From contig CAAFXE010000364.1 in assembly GCA_900766915.1 (NCBI GenBank), positions 62,001-126,000 on the forward strand: a stretch of 64,000 nucleotides of DNA, given 5' to 3'. This document shows positions 8,406 to 17,040 of this stretch, one piece after another. The first letter of the stretch is position 1; each line of letters opens with the position of its first letter. Source of the DNA: Lachnospiraceae bacterium (GTDB taxonomy: Bacteria > Bacillota > Clostridia > Lachnospirales > Lachnospiraceae). Made by a program: the position numbers and the translations under genes. The notes below the pieces were generated by a model. The model had not been told where the DNA came from and did not search any database. It worked only from the letters and a program-made list of their open reading frames with translations.

Positions 8406-9503
8406 ATGAAACATATTGTGATCATTACCAATATCCCGGCACCCTATCGTGTGGATTTTTTTGACTACTTACAGAATCACTATACCGATTACAAATTTAC
8501 GATCCTCTATTCCAGTCGGAATGAGGATAACCGCAGTTGGGAAATTGATCAGGAAAAACTGCAAAACAGCATCTTTCTGGAATCAAAAACCATAAAGATC
8601 AAAAAGCGTTTTGATACCAAATATATTCACATTCCGTGGGGTGTGGGAAAAACTTTAAAAAGATTAGCACCTGACGTGGTGGTAGGGTCAGAATACAACC
8701 CTACGATCTTGCAGGCACTGCATTATTGCAAAAGCCATCAAATCCCCTTTGTCAGCTGGACAGACGGGACATTGCACTCAGAGAGGAATATCAACAAACT
8801 GCAGCTTATTTTAAGAAAGCATGTGATAAAGAATTCAGCATCCTATATTGCAAGCAGCAGTAAATCCAAAGAGGCACAGATACATTATGGCGCACCGGAA
8901 GAGAAATGTCATATCAGTCTTTTGACCGTGGATATCAATAAGTACCTTCAAGGGCCTCAGGGAAAAGGCAGAGGAAAAATCCTGTATGTGGGCAGTTTGA
9001 TTGAGAGAAAAGGTGTGGACCTGCTTTTGAAAGCTCTGGCTGAGATAAAATCAGAGTATGAACTTTATCTGGCAGGAACAGGACCCGAAATGGGTGCTTT
9101 GAAACAACAGGCAGAAAGCTTAAATATCTCAGAGAAGATACACTTTCTAGGGCAGTTAGACAGACAAGAGCTTCTGGCACAGTATGCAGACAGCGATCTA
9201 TTCGTTTTACCTACCAGAGAGGATTGCTTTGCATTGGTCATTTTGGAAGCCCTGTGTTCCGGTCTGCCGGTTATCTGTTCCCAGTATGCAGATGGAGCCT
9301 ATGATCTTATAGAAGAAGGCAAGAATGGTTGGATTGTAGATCCGAATAAGACAAAAGATTTTGGAAAATGCTTGGAGAATGCCCTGCAGGATAAAGACAT
9401 GCACATAAGAATGCAGGAACATTCCAAAGAATTGATACAAAAGTTCTCTTTTGAAAATGTTTCCAAAGGATATATGGAAGCAGTTACAGAATGTATTTCA
9501 TAG
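8406..9503 (+). CDS. Glycosyltransferase family 4
   Basis: This is a 365-residue GT-B enzyme. The N-terminus IITNIPAPYRVDFFDYL is typical of GT4 proteins in capsule loci. The C-terminal lobe holds LYVGSLIERKGVDLLL, a QLDRQELLAQYADSD segment, and the donor-site phrase REDCFALVILEALCSG. I start it at ATG 8406, five bases after GGGAG; upstream in-frame ATGs at 8337 and 8394 lack a well-placed site. It is the last glycosyltransferase before the toxin-antitoxin insertion, which begins 36 bases after its stop. Donor and acceptor are not predictable. Confidence 0.75.
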   Translation: MKHIVIITNIPAPYRVDFFDYLQNHYTDYKFTILYSSRNEDNRSWEIDQEKLQNSIFLESKTIKIKKRFDTKYIHIPWGVGKTLKRLAPDVVVGSEYNPTILQALHYCKSHQIPFVSWTDGTLHSERNINKLQLILRKHVIKNSASYIASSSKSKEAQIHYGAPEEKCHISLLTVDINKYLQGPQGKGRGKILYVGSLIERKGVDLLLKALAEIKSEYELYLAGTGPEMGALKQQAESLNISEKIHFLGQLDRQELLAQYADSDLFVLPTREDCFALVILEALCSGLPVICSQYADGAYDLIEEGKNGWIVDPNKTKDFGKCLENALQDKDMHIRMQEHSKELIQKFSFENVSKGYMEAVTECIS

Positions 9504-9539
9504 AATACTTTCGTAGATACAAATGCGAGGTGTTTGTCA

Positions 9540-10460
9540 ATGAAAGAAGTTAATATTATTGATTACAGCAGCTGGCTTCCTTATGATGGATTTGCAGAAG
9601 GTAGTGGACGTAGTGAAAAGTTATGGCTACAATCTGCAGATGGAGAAATTGGACTTTTCAAATATCCGAAGATTGATCCGGATACTTTAGAAGTTACCAC
9701 AGAACATGTTTCAGAACACCTGGCACATCGAATAGGAACTATTTTAGACATAAAAACTGCACGAGTCGAGATAGGAACGTATAATGGTCGTGTGGGTTGT
9801 ATGAGTTATTTGATCAATAAAAAATACGAAGCCATTGTCGAAGGGGCAATTTTTATTACAGGTAAGCATCCGGACTATGATATGGACTTGATGCAGGAAA
9901 CATCAACAGGCAGATATTACTGTTTAGACCACCTGTTAGAAGTGACTGATTCTCCGGGAGTGCTAAAAAAGTGGCTTCAGATGATGCTCTTTGACTATTT
10001 GATCGGGAACTCAGATCGACATCAAAATAATTGGGCTTTTTTGGTAAAATACGCAGGTGATGATAAAAAAACTTTGCTAGCCAAGGTATGTCCCTTGTAC
10101 GATAATGGATCATCATTGTGTTGTTATGTTAACGAGAAGATCATTCATGAATTTCTTGGAAAGGATATCACCCGTTTTGAGGCATTGACGAATACAAAAT
10201 CAAGATCAATGATTCGTATAGATGGATTTAAGAAGAAACGTCCAACACATGTTGAAGTAGTAAAGGAATTATTAAAGCGCTATCCTGAAACAGTAGAGAT
10301 TTGTAAATTGATTATTTCCAAAATGAGTGCAGAAGTAATTGATGATTTAATCGATGTGTATGATGGAATATTATCGGCCAACAAAATTATGTTACTAAAA
10401 AAATATTTGAAACGAAAGATTGAAATTTTAAAGCAGATTTCTGATGAGGTGAGTTTATGA
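9540..10460 (+). CDS. HipA-family Ser/Thr kinase, toxin-like, lacking the N-terminal HipS domain
   Basis: The 306-residue protein carries the HipA kinase core: GSGRSEK (21-27) at the place of the glycine-rich/autophosphorylation loop, FKYPK with K41, the catalytic loop GNSDRHQNNW (156-165), and the metal-binding YDNGSS (187-192). HipA kinases phosphorylate translation-related proteins (GltX for HipA, TrpS for HipT) and stop growth. The separate N-terminal subdomain of full-length HipA is missing and seems to be supplied by the next gene, which overlaps by ATGA. ATG 9540 is preferred to TTG 9534 because GCGAGG sits nine bases ahead. The family is sure; toxicity and target are inferred. Confidence 0.8.
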   Translation: MKEVNIIDYSSWLPYDGFAEGSGRSEKLWLQSADGEIGLFKYPKIDPDTLEVTTEHVSEHLAHRIGTILDIKTARVEIGTYNGRVGCMSYLINKKYEAIVEGAIFITGKHPDYDMDLMQETSTGRYYCLDHLLEVTDSPGVLKKWLQMMLFDYLIGNSDRHQNNWAFLVKYAGDDKKTLLAKVCPLYDNGSSLCCYVNEKIIHEFLGKDITRFEALTNTKSRSMIRIDGFKKKRPTHVEVVKELLKRYPETVEICKLIISKMSAEVIDDLIDVYDGILSANKIMLLKKYLKRKIEILKQISDEVSL

Positions 10461-11143
10461 GAGCGCACAATTTTTTATATCTTATTTGGAAAAATCCTCA
10501 GAACAGAAGAAATTATACAGTTGGAAAATTAGAAAAGCATGAATTGGGATATTCTTTTGAGTATTGCAATGAATATAAAATGGCTCAAGAGGATGGCTGG
10601 AGTTTAATTCAAGCTTTTCCGGAAGAAAAAAAATATGTAAGCGAAGAATTGTTTCCGGTGTTTGCAAGTAGATTGCCGGACAGAAAAAGAAGAAATATAG
10701 AAGATATTTTAAAAAAATATGGTTTGGATTCCTATGATGGGTATGAACTTTTGAAACAAAGTGGAGGAAGATTACCAATTGACACCTATGAGTTTGTTGA
10801 TCCTATTTTTGATGATGATAAAATAATAGATAGAGATTTTTACATTGTAGGTATTAGACATATATGCGGATGTGATGGCGAAATTTGTGAAAAGCGCCCC
10901 CAATTACAGATTGGAATGAAGCTTGTATTAATGCCTGAACCGACGAATCCATATGATGTTTTTGCTGTGCAGGTTCAGACTGTAAAAAAAGAACAATTAG
11001 GATACATTCCAAGATATTATAGCCAAAGTATTAGTGAAAGATTAGAAAGCGGAATGACTTATGACTGTACGATTTTAGAAATTTGTGATGAACGCAACTG
11101 TCAGGAATGTGTAAAGGTAAAACTTGTAATGCCTAAGAAATAG
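10457..11143 (+). CDS. HipS-like plus HIRAN domain protein, probable antitoxin of the upstream kinase
   Basis: In this 228-residue protein, residues about 1-110 resemble the HipA N-terminal subdomain/HipS (LFPVFASRLPDRKRRN, then YELLKQSGGRLPID). Residues about 125-225 form a HIRAN domain: FYIVGIRH, EPTNPYDVFAVQV and LGYIPRYYS. HIRAN domains bind DNA ends in other proteins. Two-gene operons of a Hip kinase with a HipS-HIRAN partner have been described in comparative studies as putative toxin-antitoxin pairs. Here the kinase comes first and the stop and start codons overlap. The HIRAN part could serve as the DNA-binding autoregulator that HipB provides elsewhere. That role is inference. Confidence 0.75.
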   Translation: MRAHNFLYLIWKNPQNRRNYTVGKLEKHELGYSFEYCNEYKMAQEDGWSLIQAFPEEKKYVSEELFPVFASRLPDRKRRNIEDILKKYGLDSYDGYELLKQSGGRLPIDTYEFVDPIFDDDKIIDRDFYIVGIRHICGCDGEICEKRPQLQIGMKLVLMPEPTNPYDVFAVQVQTVKKEQLGYIPRYYSQSISERLESGMTYDCTILEICDERNCQECVKVKLVMPKK

Positions 11144-11212
11144 TTAAGTGTTCGAAAGAAAGCTATTACAGAATATATCAGATAGAAAAACAAAAACGAC
11201 AGGAGAAAAAAC

Positions 11213-12616
11213 ATGGGTGTACAAAAAAGGTCAAATTCACAGTTTACACTTTTAGATATTTTGTGTATGACCATAGGATTCTATGCCGGTATCTATATCC
11301 GACATGGGGAATTGAATATTATGAATATCTACTCAGTTTATGCTGAGGTATATATGGTACTCATCATTACCATCATCGCAACCGCATTTTTCTTCCGGCC
11401 TTATGAGGATTTCTTCCGCAGAGGCAAATGGGAGGAATTTATCAATGTGACAAAATGCCTGGCTGTGCAGCTGGTGGCAGCAATCCTGTATATGTTTGTG
11501 ATGCAAAGAGCCAGTGATTATTCCCGTAAGGCATTTGCGATAGCCTTTGCAGGAATGTTTCTGCTTACCTATGCAGGGAGACGAATTGCAAAGTCTTCTC
11601 TTTGGAAGTTTTTTGAAAAAAGTATTTCCCGTAAAAAGCTTCTGGTGGTAACCACCTCTGAAAAGGCTGAAAAGCTTTTGGAAGAATGTAAAAGAGAGCT
11701 GGGCTTTGATTATGAGATTTCAGGGCTTGCCATCATGGATCAGGACCTGGTAGGAAAGACTATCCACGGAATCCCTGTGACAGCCAGTGAGGAGACACTT
11801 TATGATGATGCCAGACTGACTGTGGTAGACAGCGTCCTTATCGATTTAGAACCGGGCGATCCGGTATTTAAGGATACGGTCAATCTTTTCCATGTGATGG
11901 GAGTGGAGGTCAATATCTCCCTGGCAGATTATAATCTGGGGATACCAAATCAGCAGATTGTAAAAATGGGAGGACTTACGGTACTTTCCGGAAATGGTCC
12001 CAAAGAAGCCGTGGGTGATAAGATGGCCAAGAGAGCTCTCGATATCTTTGGCGGTCTTGTAGGTATCATTCTTACAGGAATCTTGACAATTTTCGTAGCC
12101 CCCGCTATCATGATAGAGTCGCCGGGTCCGATTTTCTTTTCCCAGACACGTATCGGCAAAAACGGACGTAAATTTAAGATCTACAAATTCCGCTCCATGT
12201 ACATGGATGCAGAAGAACGTAAAAAAGAACTGATGGAACAAAATAAAATGTCAGGTCTTATGTTTAAAATGGATGATGATCCGCGTATCACCAAGGTGGG
12301 CAAATTTATCAGAAAGACAAGCATCGACGAATTTCCGCAGTTTTGGAATGTATTAAAGGGCGATATGAGTCTTGTGGGTACCAGACCGCCCACAGAGGAC
12401 GAGTTTAAGCAGTACAAAGCACGCTATAAAAAGCGTCTCAGCATGAAGCCGGGAATCACCGGGCTTTGGCAGGTAAGCGGAAGAAGCTCCATCACAGATT
12501 TTGAGGATGTGGTAAGGCTGGATGTGCAGTACATCGAAAACTGGTCATTTGGTCTGGATTTAAGAATATTGTTACAGACAGTAATGGTTGTGCTCAAACA
12601 TGATGGGGCACAGTAG
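11213..12616 (+). CDS. Initiating polyprenyl-phosphate sugar-phosphate transferase (polytopic, WbaP/WcaJ type)
   Basis: The product has 467 residues. Four N-terminal helices (residues about 10-115) precede a CoA-binding-like Rossmann domain (about 140-245). A re-entrant membrane helix and the catalytic bacterial sugar transferase domain follow (about 275-467) with SPGPIFFSQTRIGK, KIYKFRSMYMD, the Asp-Glu pair in TSIDEFPQ, and GTRPPTEDE. It moves a sugar-1-phosphate from a UDP-sugar to undecaprenyl phosphate, the first step of repeat-unit synthesis. CAGGAG precedes the ATG. It is the only polysaccharide gene between two stress/defence-type modules. A second such catalytic domain occurs at 50176. 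Confidence 0.88.
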   Translation: MGVQKRSNSQFTLLDILCMTIGFYAGIYIRHGELNIMNIYSVYAEVYMVLIITIIATAFFFRPYEDFFRRGKWEEFINVTKCLAVQLVAAILYMFVMQRASDYSRKAFAIAFAGMFLLTYAGRRIAKSSLWKFFEKSISRKKLLVVTTSEKAEKLLEECKRELGFDYEISGLAIMDQDLVGKTIHGIPVTASEETLYDDARLTVVDSVLIDLEPGDPVFKDTVNLFHVMGVEVNISLADYNLGIPNQQIVKMGGLTVLSGNGPKEAVGDKMAKRALDIFGGLVGIILTGILTIFVAPAIMIESPGPIFFSQTRIGKNGRKFKIYKFRSMYMDAEERKKELMEQNKMSGLMFKMDDDPRITKVGKFIRKTSIDEFPQFWNVLKGDMSLVGTRPPTEDEFKQYKARYKKRLSMKPGITGLWQVSGRSSITDFEDVVRLDVQYIENWSFGLDLRILLQTVMVVLKHDGAQ

Positions 12617-12674
12617 AGGAAGCACTATTTTAGAAATACATGAGAGAAACTTCACGAATAGGAGGAAGCAGACT

Positions 12675-13811
12675 TTGTATATAATGGAGAATAGAGACAT
12701 CTATCAGCAGATGCTTAAAAATTCAAATCGTGACGGAGTATCCATGAATTCTATGAATGAGATTAAGGTTGATAAGGGATTTTACACTGTTTATGAGCTA
12801 AAGCGTAGATTTGATGCAAAAGAAAAAAGAATTGTTATTGATAGTGAATTTCAACGTGAGGATGTATGGAGTTTAAACAGAAAAATTGAGCTTGTAGAAA
12901 GTGTTCTTATGGGCTTGCCTCTTCCGATTTTCTATTTTACGCAGGATAAGTACGGAAGACTGATCGTAGTAGATGGCAGACAACGCCTGACTGCATTATT
13001 TGAGTACATGTCAGATAAGTATCCATTAAAGAAATTAAAAATTTTACCGGAATTAAATGGAAAAAGATTCTCGAAGCTTTCACCTTTACTCCAAAGCAGG
13101 ATTGAAGATTTTCAGATACAGGCACATGTCATTATGCCACCTACACCAGACCGAATTAAGTTCGATATTTTTGAACGCGTCAATCGTGGGGGAGTGCAGT
13201 TGAATAAGCAGGAAATCAGGAATGCACTTTATCAGGGGAAAGCGACAAAATTGTTAGGCCATATAGCTGGTAGCAATGTGTTTGCGAAAGCTACAGGGAA
13301 TGCTTTTGTTAACGAAAAAAGAATGAAGGATCGATATCTTTTAACACGGTTTATCACGTTTTATCTGTCAGGTTCTGGGGTGATAAAGAACGATTTGGGA
13401 GAATCATACATCTATAGAGATGATATCGACGAGTTTTTGGGAAAAGGATTAGAAAGTATTAACCATATGTCCGATTATGAGGTTGAAGCGATTGGACATA
13501 CGGTTATTGAGACATTGGAAAAATCATACTACTATCTGGGAGAGGACGCATTCCGTATGAACCGTGGAATTCGAAAAAGCCCGATTAATATGAACGTGTT
13601 CGAAGCAGTTATGTGGATTATGTTATATTTGCCGGAAAGTAATACGGTAATTCGTTCTGAAGTACAAACGAAAGTCACTGAATTTATTAATAGTGATGCA
13701 TTCAAGAATAACATCGGGAATCACAGAGATAGTTCAGTAAAACTGGAGTGGCGATTGGAGCAGGCAGAAAACCTGGGAAGGAAGTTGAGAGTAGATGCTG
13801 AAAAAAATTGA
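12675..13811 (+). CDS. DUF262 (ParB/Srx-like, GmrS-type) domain protein
   Basis: This 378-residue protein has the DUF262 signature: DSEFQREDVW (56-65), a LPLPIFYF strand, VVDGRQRL (98-105), and later FERVNRGGVQLNKQEIRNAL. DUF262 is the nucleotide-hydrolysing half of GmrSD-type restriction enzymes and occurs in many defence operons. The DUF1524 HNH nuclease half is absent; the C-terminal 200 residues are helical without a known motif. The TTG at 12675 is chosen because AGGAGG ends eight bases before it; ATG 12684 is the alternative. It begins 58 bases after the sugar transferase and overlaps the ATPase gene by 17 bases. Confidence 0.75.
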   Translation: MYIMENRDIYQQMLKNSNRDGVSMNSMNEIKVDKGFYTVYELKRRFDAKEKRIVIDSEFQREDVWSLNRKIELVESVLMGLPLPIFYFTQDKYGRLIVVDGRQRLTALFEYMSDKYPLKKLKILPELNGKRFSKLSPLLQSRIEDFQIQAHVIMPPTPDRIKFDIFERVNRGGVQLNKQEIRNALYQGKATKLLGHIAGSNVFAKATGNAFVNEKRMKDRYLLTRFITFYLSGSGVIKNDLGESYIYRDDIDEFLGKGLESINHMSDYEVEAIGHTVIETLEKSYYYLGEDAFRMNRGIRKSPINMNVFEAVMWIMLYLPESNTVIRSEVQTKVTEFINSDAFKNNIGNHRDSSVKLEWRLEQAENLGRKLRVDAEKN

Positions 13812-14859
13812 AATAAATAATTTAAAAAGCATAGACCATCTGGAGGTTGAACTGAGTGATTTAAATCTTTTTGTGGGTGCGAACTCTTCCGGTAAATCAA
13901 CTATTTTACAGGGGCTTTTGTTTGTGGCTCAAAATACGGAAGAGGCTGTTGGGTTAAACGGTGATTTCGTAAAATTAGGAGATTTGGAAGAAAATTGTTG
14001 CATTTACAGAACTGGCAAGGAAATATCTGTGCAAATCTTTATGGATAACAGGTACATCCGTAAACAAATCGTACGAGATGCTGAGACAAGTAAATTGAGG
14101 ATGCTGACAAGGCAAAGCTCAGGAACAGAGCAAACATGGAGAAATATTTTCAATATCCGTAATCGACAAATTCAATACCTGTCATGCCACAGAATAGGTC
14201 CCTTAAATTTATATGAAAAAAACATGGGGCTGGATGATACCATTGACAGTAATGGTAATTTTGCAATGTCATATTTGAATTCGCATGGACGCGATCCCAT
14301 AGAACAAAGCTTGTGTCGGGGCTCTCAGGATTTTACGTTGCTTGGGCAAGTAAACTGGTGGTTGAACTATATTGTCGAAACTGAAATAATGACAGAGGAA
14401 ATTGCGGGAGCAGATGCGATACGTGCATCTTATAATATGAAAGATGTAAAGAAGGTGCGTCCAATTAATATTGGTGCAGGGATCAGTTACCTGGTAAGCG
14501 TATTGATTATGTGTCTTTCTGCACCGGAAAATGGTATCATTGTTATAGAGAATCCGGAAATACATCTGCATCCGACGGCTCAGGCGAAAGTTTGTGAATT
14601 TCTTTATTTTGTGGCGTGCAGCGGGCGACAGCTATTTGTTGAAACTCACAGTGACCATATCTTTAATGGTTTCCGTGTAGGGCTGGCAAACCAGAGCATG
14701 GATGCTGAAAAAGTAAATATTCAGTATACGTATTTAAATCAGGGAAATACAACGGAATCAATGAAAGTCGAGGTTGGAAAATACGGAAATATCAGAAACC
14801 AGAGAGAAGGACTGTTTGACCAATTTGATATTGACATGAACCGTATGCTTGGTATATAG
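13795..14859 (+). CDS. AAA ATPase of the OLD/RecF-like class (DUF3696 type)
   Basis: The protein has 354 residues. Walker A is GANSSGKST (28-36). An ABC-signature-like stretch INIGAGISYLVSVL starts at 224, Walker B is IIVIENPE (248-255), and the switch histidine region is ETHSDH (283-288). The tail with FNGFRVGLAN matches DUF3696-type ATPases, which frequently sit beside DUF262 proteins. No TOPRIM nuclease follows, so unlike OLD proteins it would need a separate effector. It overlaps the DUF262 gene by 17 bases and is 12 bases from the next gene. A motor or sensor role in a defence complex is inference. Confidence 0.75.
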   Translation: MLKKIEINNLKSIDHLEVELSDLNLFVGANSSGKSTILQGLLFVAQNTEEAVGLNGDFVKLGDLEENCCIYRTGKEISVQIFMDNRYIRKQIVRDAETSKLRMLTRQSSGTEQTWRNIFNIRNRQIQYLSCHRIGPLNLYEKNMGLDDTIDSNGNFAMSYLNSHGRDPIEQSLCRGSQDFTLLGQVNWWLNYIVETEIMTEEIAGADAIRASYNMKDVKKVRPINIGAGISYLVSVLIMCLSAPENGIIVIENPEIHLHPTAQAKVCEFLYFVACSGRQLFVETHSDHIFNGFRVGLANQSMDAEKVNIQYTYLNQGNTTESMKVEVGKYGNIRNQREGLFDQFDIDMNRMLGI

Positions 14860-14871
14860 ACGGAGAAAAAT

Positions 14872-15762
14872 ATGGAATTGATAATGAATGATTTTTCGAT
14901 GACAGGACAGTTTGAATGTTTTGATGAGTTTCAGGAATATTTTATAAATGTTTTCATAGGTATTTTGGATGTTATTGAAAAAAAGAAAATTCCTTTATAT
15001 AAGATTCCGGACATGTTGACACATCATATTATCAAGGATATGACACTGGCACAGATTTTACAACAAAAGTGTAATGCTGCAGCAATGTCAGCATTCAGAA
15101 AGAAGCTGATCATATTGCTGGACAATCCGTATTTGGATGACCAATCTATGCAGACACAGTTGGATACATCGTATGGTTATCCTGGAAGATGTGAGGAGCC
15201 AAATTGCTTTACAGAGGCAATTGAGAGAAGATGTCCATTGGTTTCTTTCCAACACAAAGAGTTTTTGTCTACAGAATTTGAATGTACAAAAGACGGTGAG
15301 GGTGTTCTTTTACCAAATGTTCGTACAAAACGTGATTTACTGGATTGTTATCTTCCGAATGCAATAGATGATCTTCAGTACATCGTAGAGCAATATCCGT
15401 TTGAACCCAAAGTGATTTTGGCGGAAGTAAATCAAAAATGTTATGCTAAGGATGCACTTTTGGAAAATGAACTTTCAACAGAGGATATTCAAAAAATCTT
15501 TAAAAACATACCAAATTTGCTAGCTGATCTCTTGAACGGAAGAAAAACACATTGGTGGGAATCTGTAGAAAAGGATATCTTTGAATACAGGGTTACAATA
15601 AGTGCAGGAAGAGAGTTTCGTGTGCTTCTGTTTTGGAAGGAAAGCCTGTATTTTTTAAATGGATTTGTAAAGAAAACGCAAAACACACCGGAACGCGAAA
15701 AAAAGAAAGCACGGGATATTGTTGCCCAGATAAAGAGCACATACAAAAAGGGAGAAAAGTGA
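14872..15762 (+). CDS. Unknown N-terminal region fused to a HigB/Gp49 (RelE-superfamily)-like toxin domain
   Basis: Of 296 residues, the first 219 are not recognised; they open with NDFSMTGQFECFDEF and contain several cysteines (PGRCEEPNCF). The last 77 residues fit phage-derived Gp49/HigB toxins: WWESVEKDIFEYRV, FRVLLFWKESLYF and the hallmark NGFVKKTQNTP (263-273). Such domains are usually free-standing mRNA interferases of about 100 residues. Here one is the tail of a larger protein in an operon with DUF262 and ATPase genes. GGAGA lies five bases before the ATG. Its stop TGA shares its A with the ATG of the next glycosyltransferase. The toxin-domain call is by motif only. Confidence 0.6.
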   Translation: MELIMNDFSMTGQFECFDEFQEYFINVFIGILDVIEKKKIPLYKIPDMLTHHIIKDMTLAQILQQKCNAAAMSAFRKKLIILLDNPYLDDQSMQTQLDTSYGYPGRCEEPNCFTEAIERRCPLVSFQHKEFLSTEFECTKDGEGVLLPNVRTKRDLLDCYLPNAIDDLQYIVEQYPFEPKVILAEVNQKCYAKDALLENELSTEDIQKIFKNIPNLLADLLNGRKTHWWESVEKDIFEYRVTISAGREFRVLLFWKESLYFLNGFVKKTQNTPEREKKKARDIVAQIKSTYKKGEK

Positions 15763-16961
15763 TGCAGCATGTATTTATTGTAGGTTCCAAATCTCTAGGT
15801 GCATATGGAGGCTATGAAACCTTTGTAAATAAACTGACAGAGTATCATCAAAACAATAAGGATATTAAGTACCATGTGGCCTGTAAAGCAAATGGAGATG
15901 GCTGTATGGATGAAAACACACTGGATGGTGTGGAAAGAATCAGTGATTCTGAATTTGTTTATCATAACGCACATTGTTTTAAAATCAAGGTACCGGAGAT
16001 TGGGGCAGCCCAGGCGATTTATTATGATATTGCAGCATTAAACTATTGCTGTGATTACATAAAAAAGAATTGTATTGAACATCCAATCGTTTATATCTTA
16101 GCGTGTCGAATCGGACCCTTTGCAGGGTATTTTCATAGCAGGATTCGAAGACTTGGGGGCAAGGTTTATCTAAACCCAGACGGGCATGAGTGGCGCAGAC
16201 AGAAGTGGAGCTGGCCGGTCAGACAATATTGGAAAATCTCAGAAAAATTAATGGTAAAGCATGCCGATTTGGTGGTTTGTGACAGCATCAATATTGAACG
16301 ATATATTCAAAACACCTATAAAAAATATAGACCAAATACCACATTTATTGCCTATGGTGCAGAGACGAGAAAGAGTCAGCTTGCGGACGATGCACCACAG
16401 TTTACAGAGTGGTTGGACGAAAAAGGTTTAAAGAGTAAAGAGTATTATCTCGTTGTAGGTCGATTTGTACCGGAAAATAATTATGAGACGATGATCAGGG
16501 AATTTATGAAGTCTCACAGTAAGAAAGACTTTGCAATCATTACTACAATGAATGGTTCTTTGATGGAAGAATTGGAAAATAGACTTCATTTTTCTGCTGA
16601 TCCAAGGATTAAGTTTGTAGGAACTGTCTATGATCAGGAATTACTGATGAAAATCAGAGAGCATGCTTATGGATATTTTCACGGACATGAAGTGGGAGGA
16701 ACAAACCCAAGTCTTTTAGAAGCTCTTGGAAGTACGGAGTTAAATCTTCTCCTTGGTGTGGGATTTAATCATGAGGTGGGCTTAGAGTCTGCACTTTACT
16801 GGAATAAAAGCGATGGAAACCTTGCAAACCTGATTGATTTTGCAGACCAGATGAGTAAGGAAGAGATTGCAGAGCTAAGTAAGCAAGCTAAGAAGAGAAT
16901 TGTAGAAGCATATAGTTGGAAGTTTATTTCACAGAGATATGCGGAAGAATTTTTGAAATAA
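15762..16961 (+). CDS. DUF1972/GT4 rhamnosyltransferase-like protein (Cps2T type)
   Basis: The product has 399 residues. The N-terminal FIVGSKSLGAYGGYETFVNKL is the DUF1972 signature of the Cps2T/RgpA-like group, which often attaches L-rhamnose to the first sugar on undecaprenyl diphosphate. The GT4 lobe includes YYLVVGRFVPENNYE and GHEVGGTNPSLLEALG. The ATG at 15762 overlaps the preceding stop by one base, and GGGAG lies seven bases before it, inside the last codons of the HigB-like gene. In standard capsule operons this gene directly follows the initiating transferase, which suggests that the 12.6-15.8 kb set was inserted between them. Rhamnose as donor is family-based inference. Confidence 0.8.
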   Translation: MQHVFIVGSKSLGAYGGYETFVNKLTEYHQNNKDIKYHVACKANGDGCMDENTLDGVERISDSEFVYHNAHCFKIKVPEIGAAQAIYYDIAALNYCCDYIKKNCIEHPIVYILACRIGPFAGYFHSRIRRLGGKVYLNPDGHEWRRQKWSWPVRQYWKISEKLMVKHADLVVCDSINIERYIQNTYKKYRPNTTFIAYGAETRKSQLADDAPQFTEWLDEKGLKSKEYYLVVGRFVPENNYETMIREFMKSHSKKDFAIITTMNGSLMEELENRLHFSADPRIKFVGTVYDQELLMKIREHAYGYFHGHEVGGTNPSLLEALGSTELNLLLGVGFNHEVGLESALYWNKSDGNLANLIDFADQMSKEEIAELSKQAKKRIVEAYSWKFISQRYAEEFLK

Positions 16962-17040
16962 GAAGCAAGGCTGATTTTGATAAAATACTCCTGTTTAATG
17001 CGTATAAGAAACTTTCTAAATAGATATAAGAGGATTATTA

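Noticed and set aside
12675..13811. Complete GmrSD type IV restriction enzyme
   Set aside because: The DUF1524 HNH nuclease half is missing from this protein and from its neighbours.
16977..17008. Promoter TTGATA / TATAAG before the gene at 17041
   Set aside because: The spacer is 20 bases, too long for a normal sigma-A promoter, and the -10 is imperfect.
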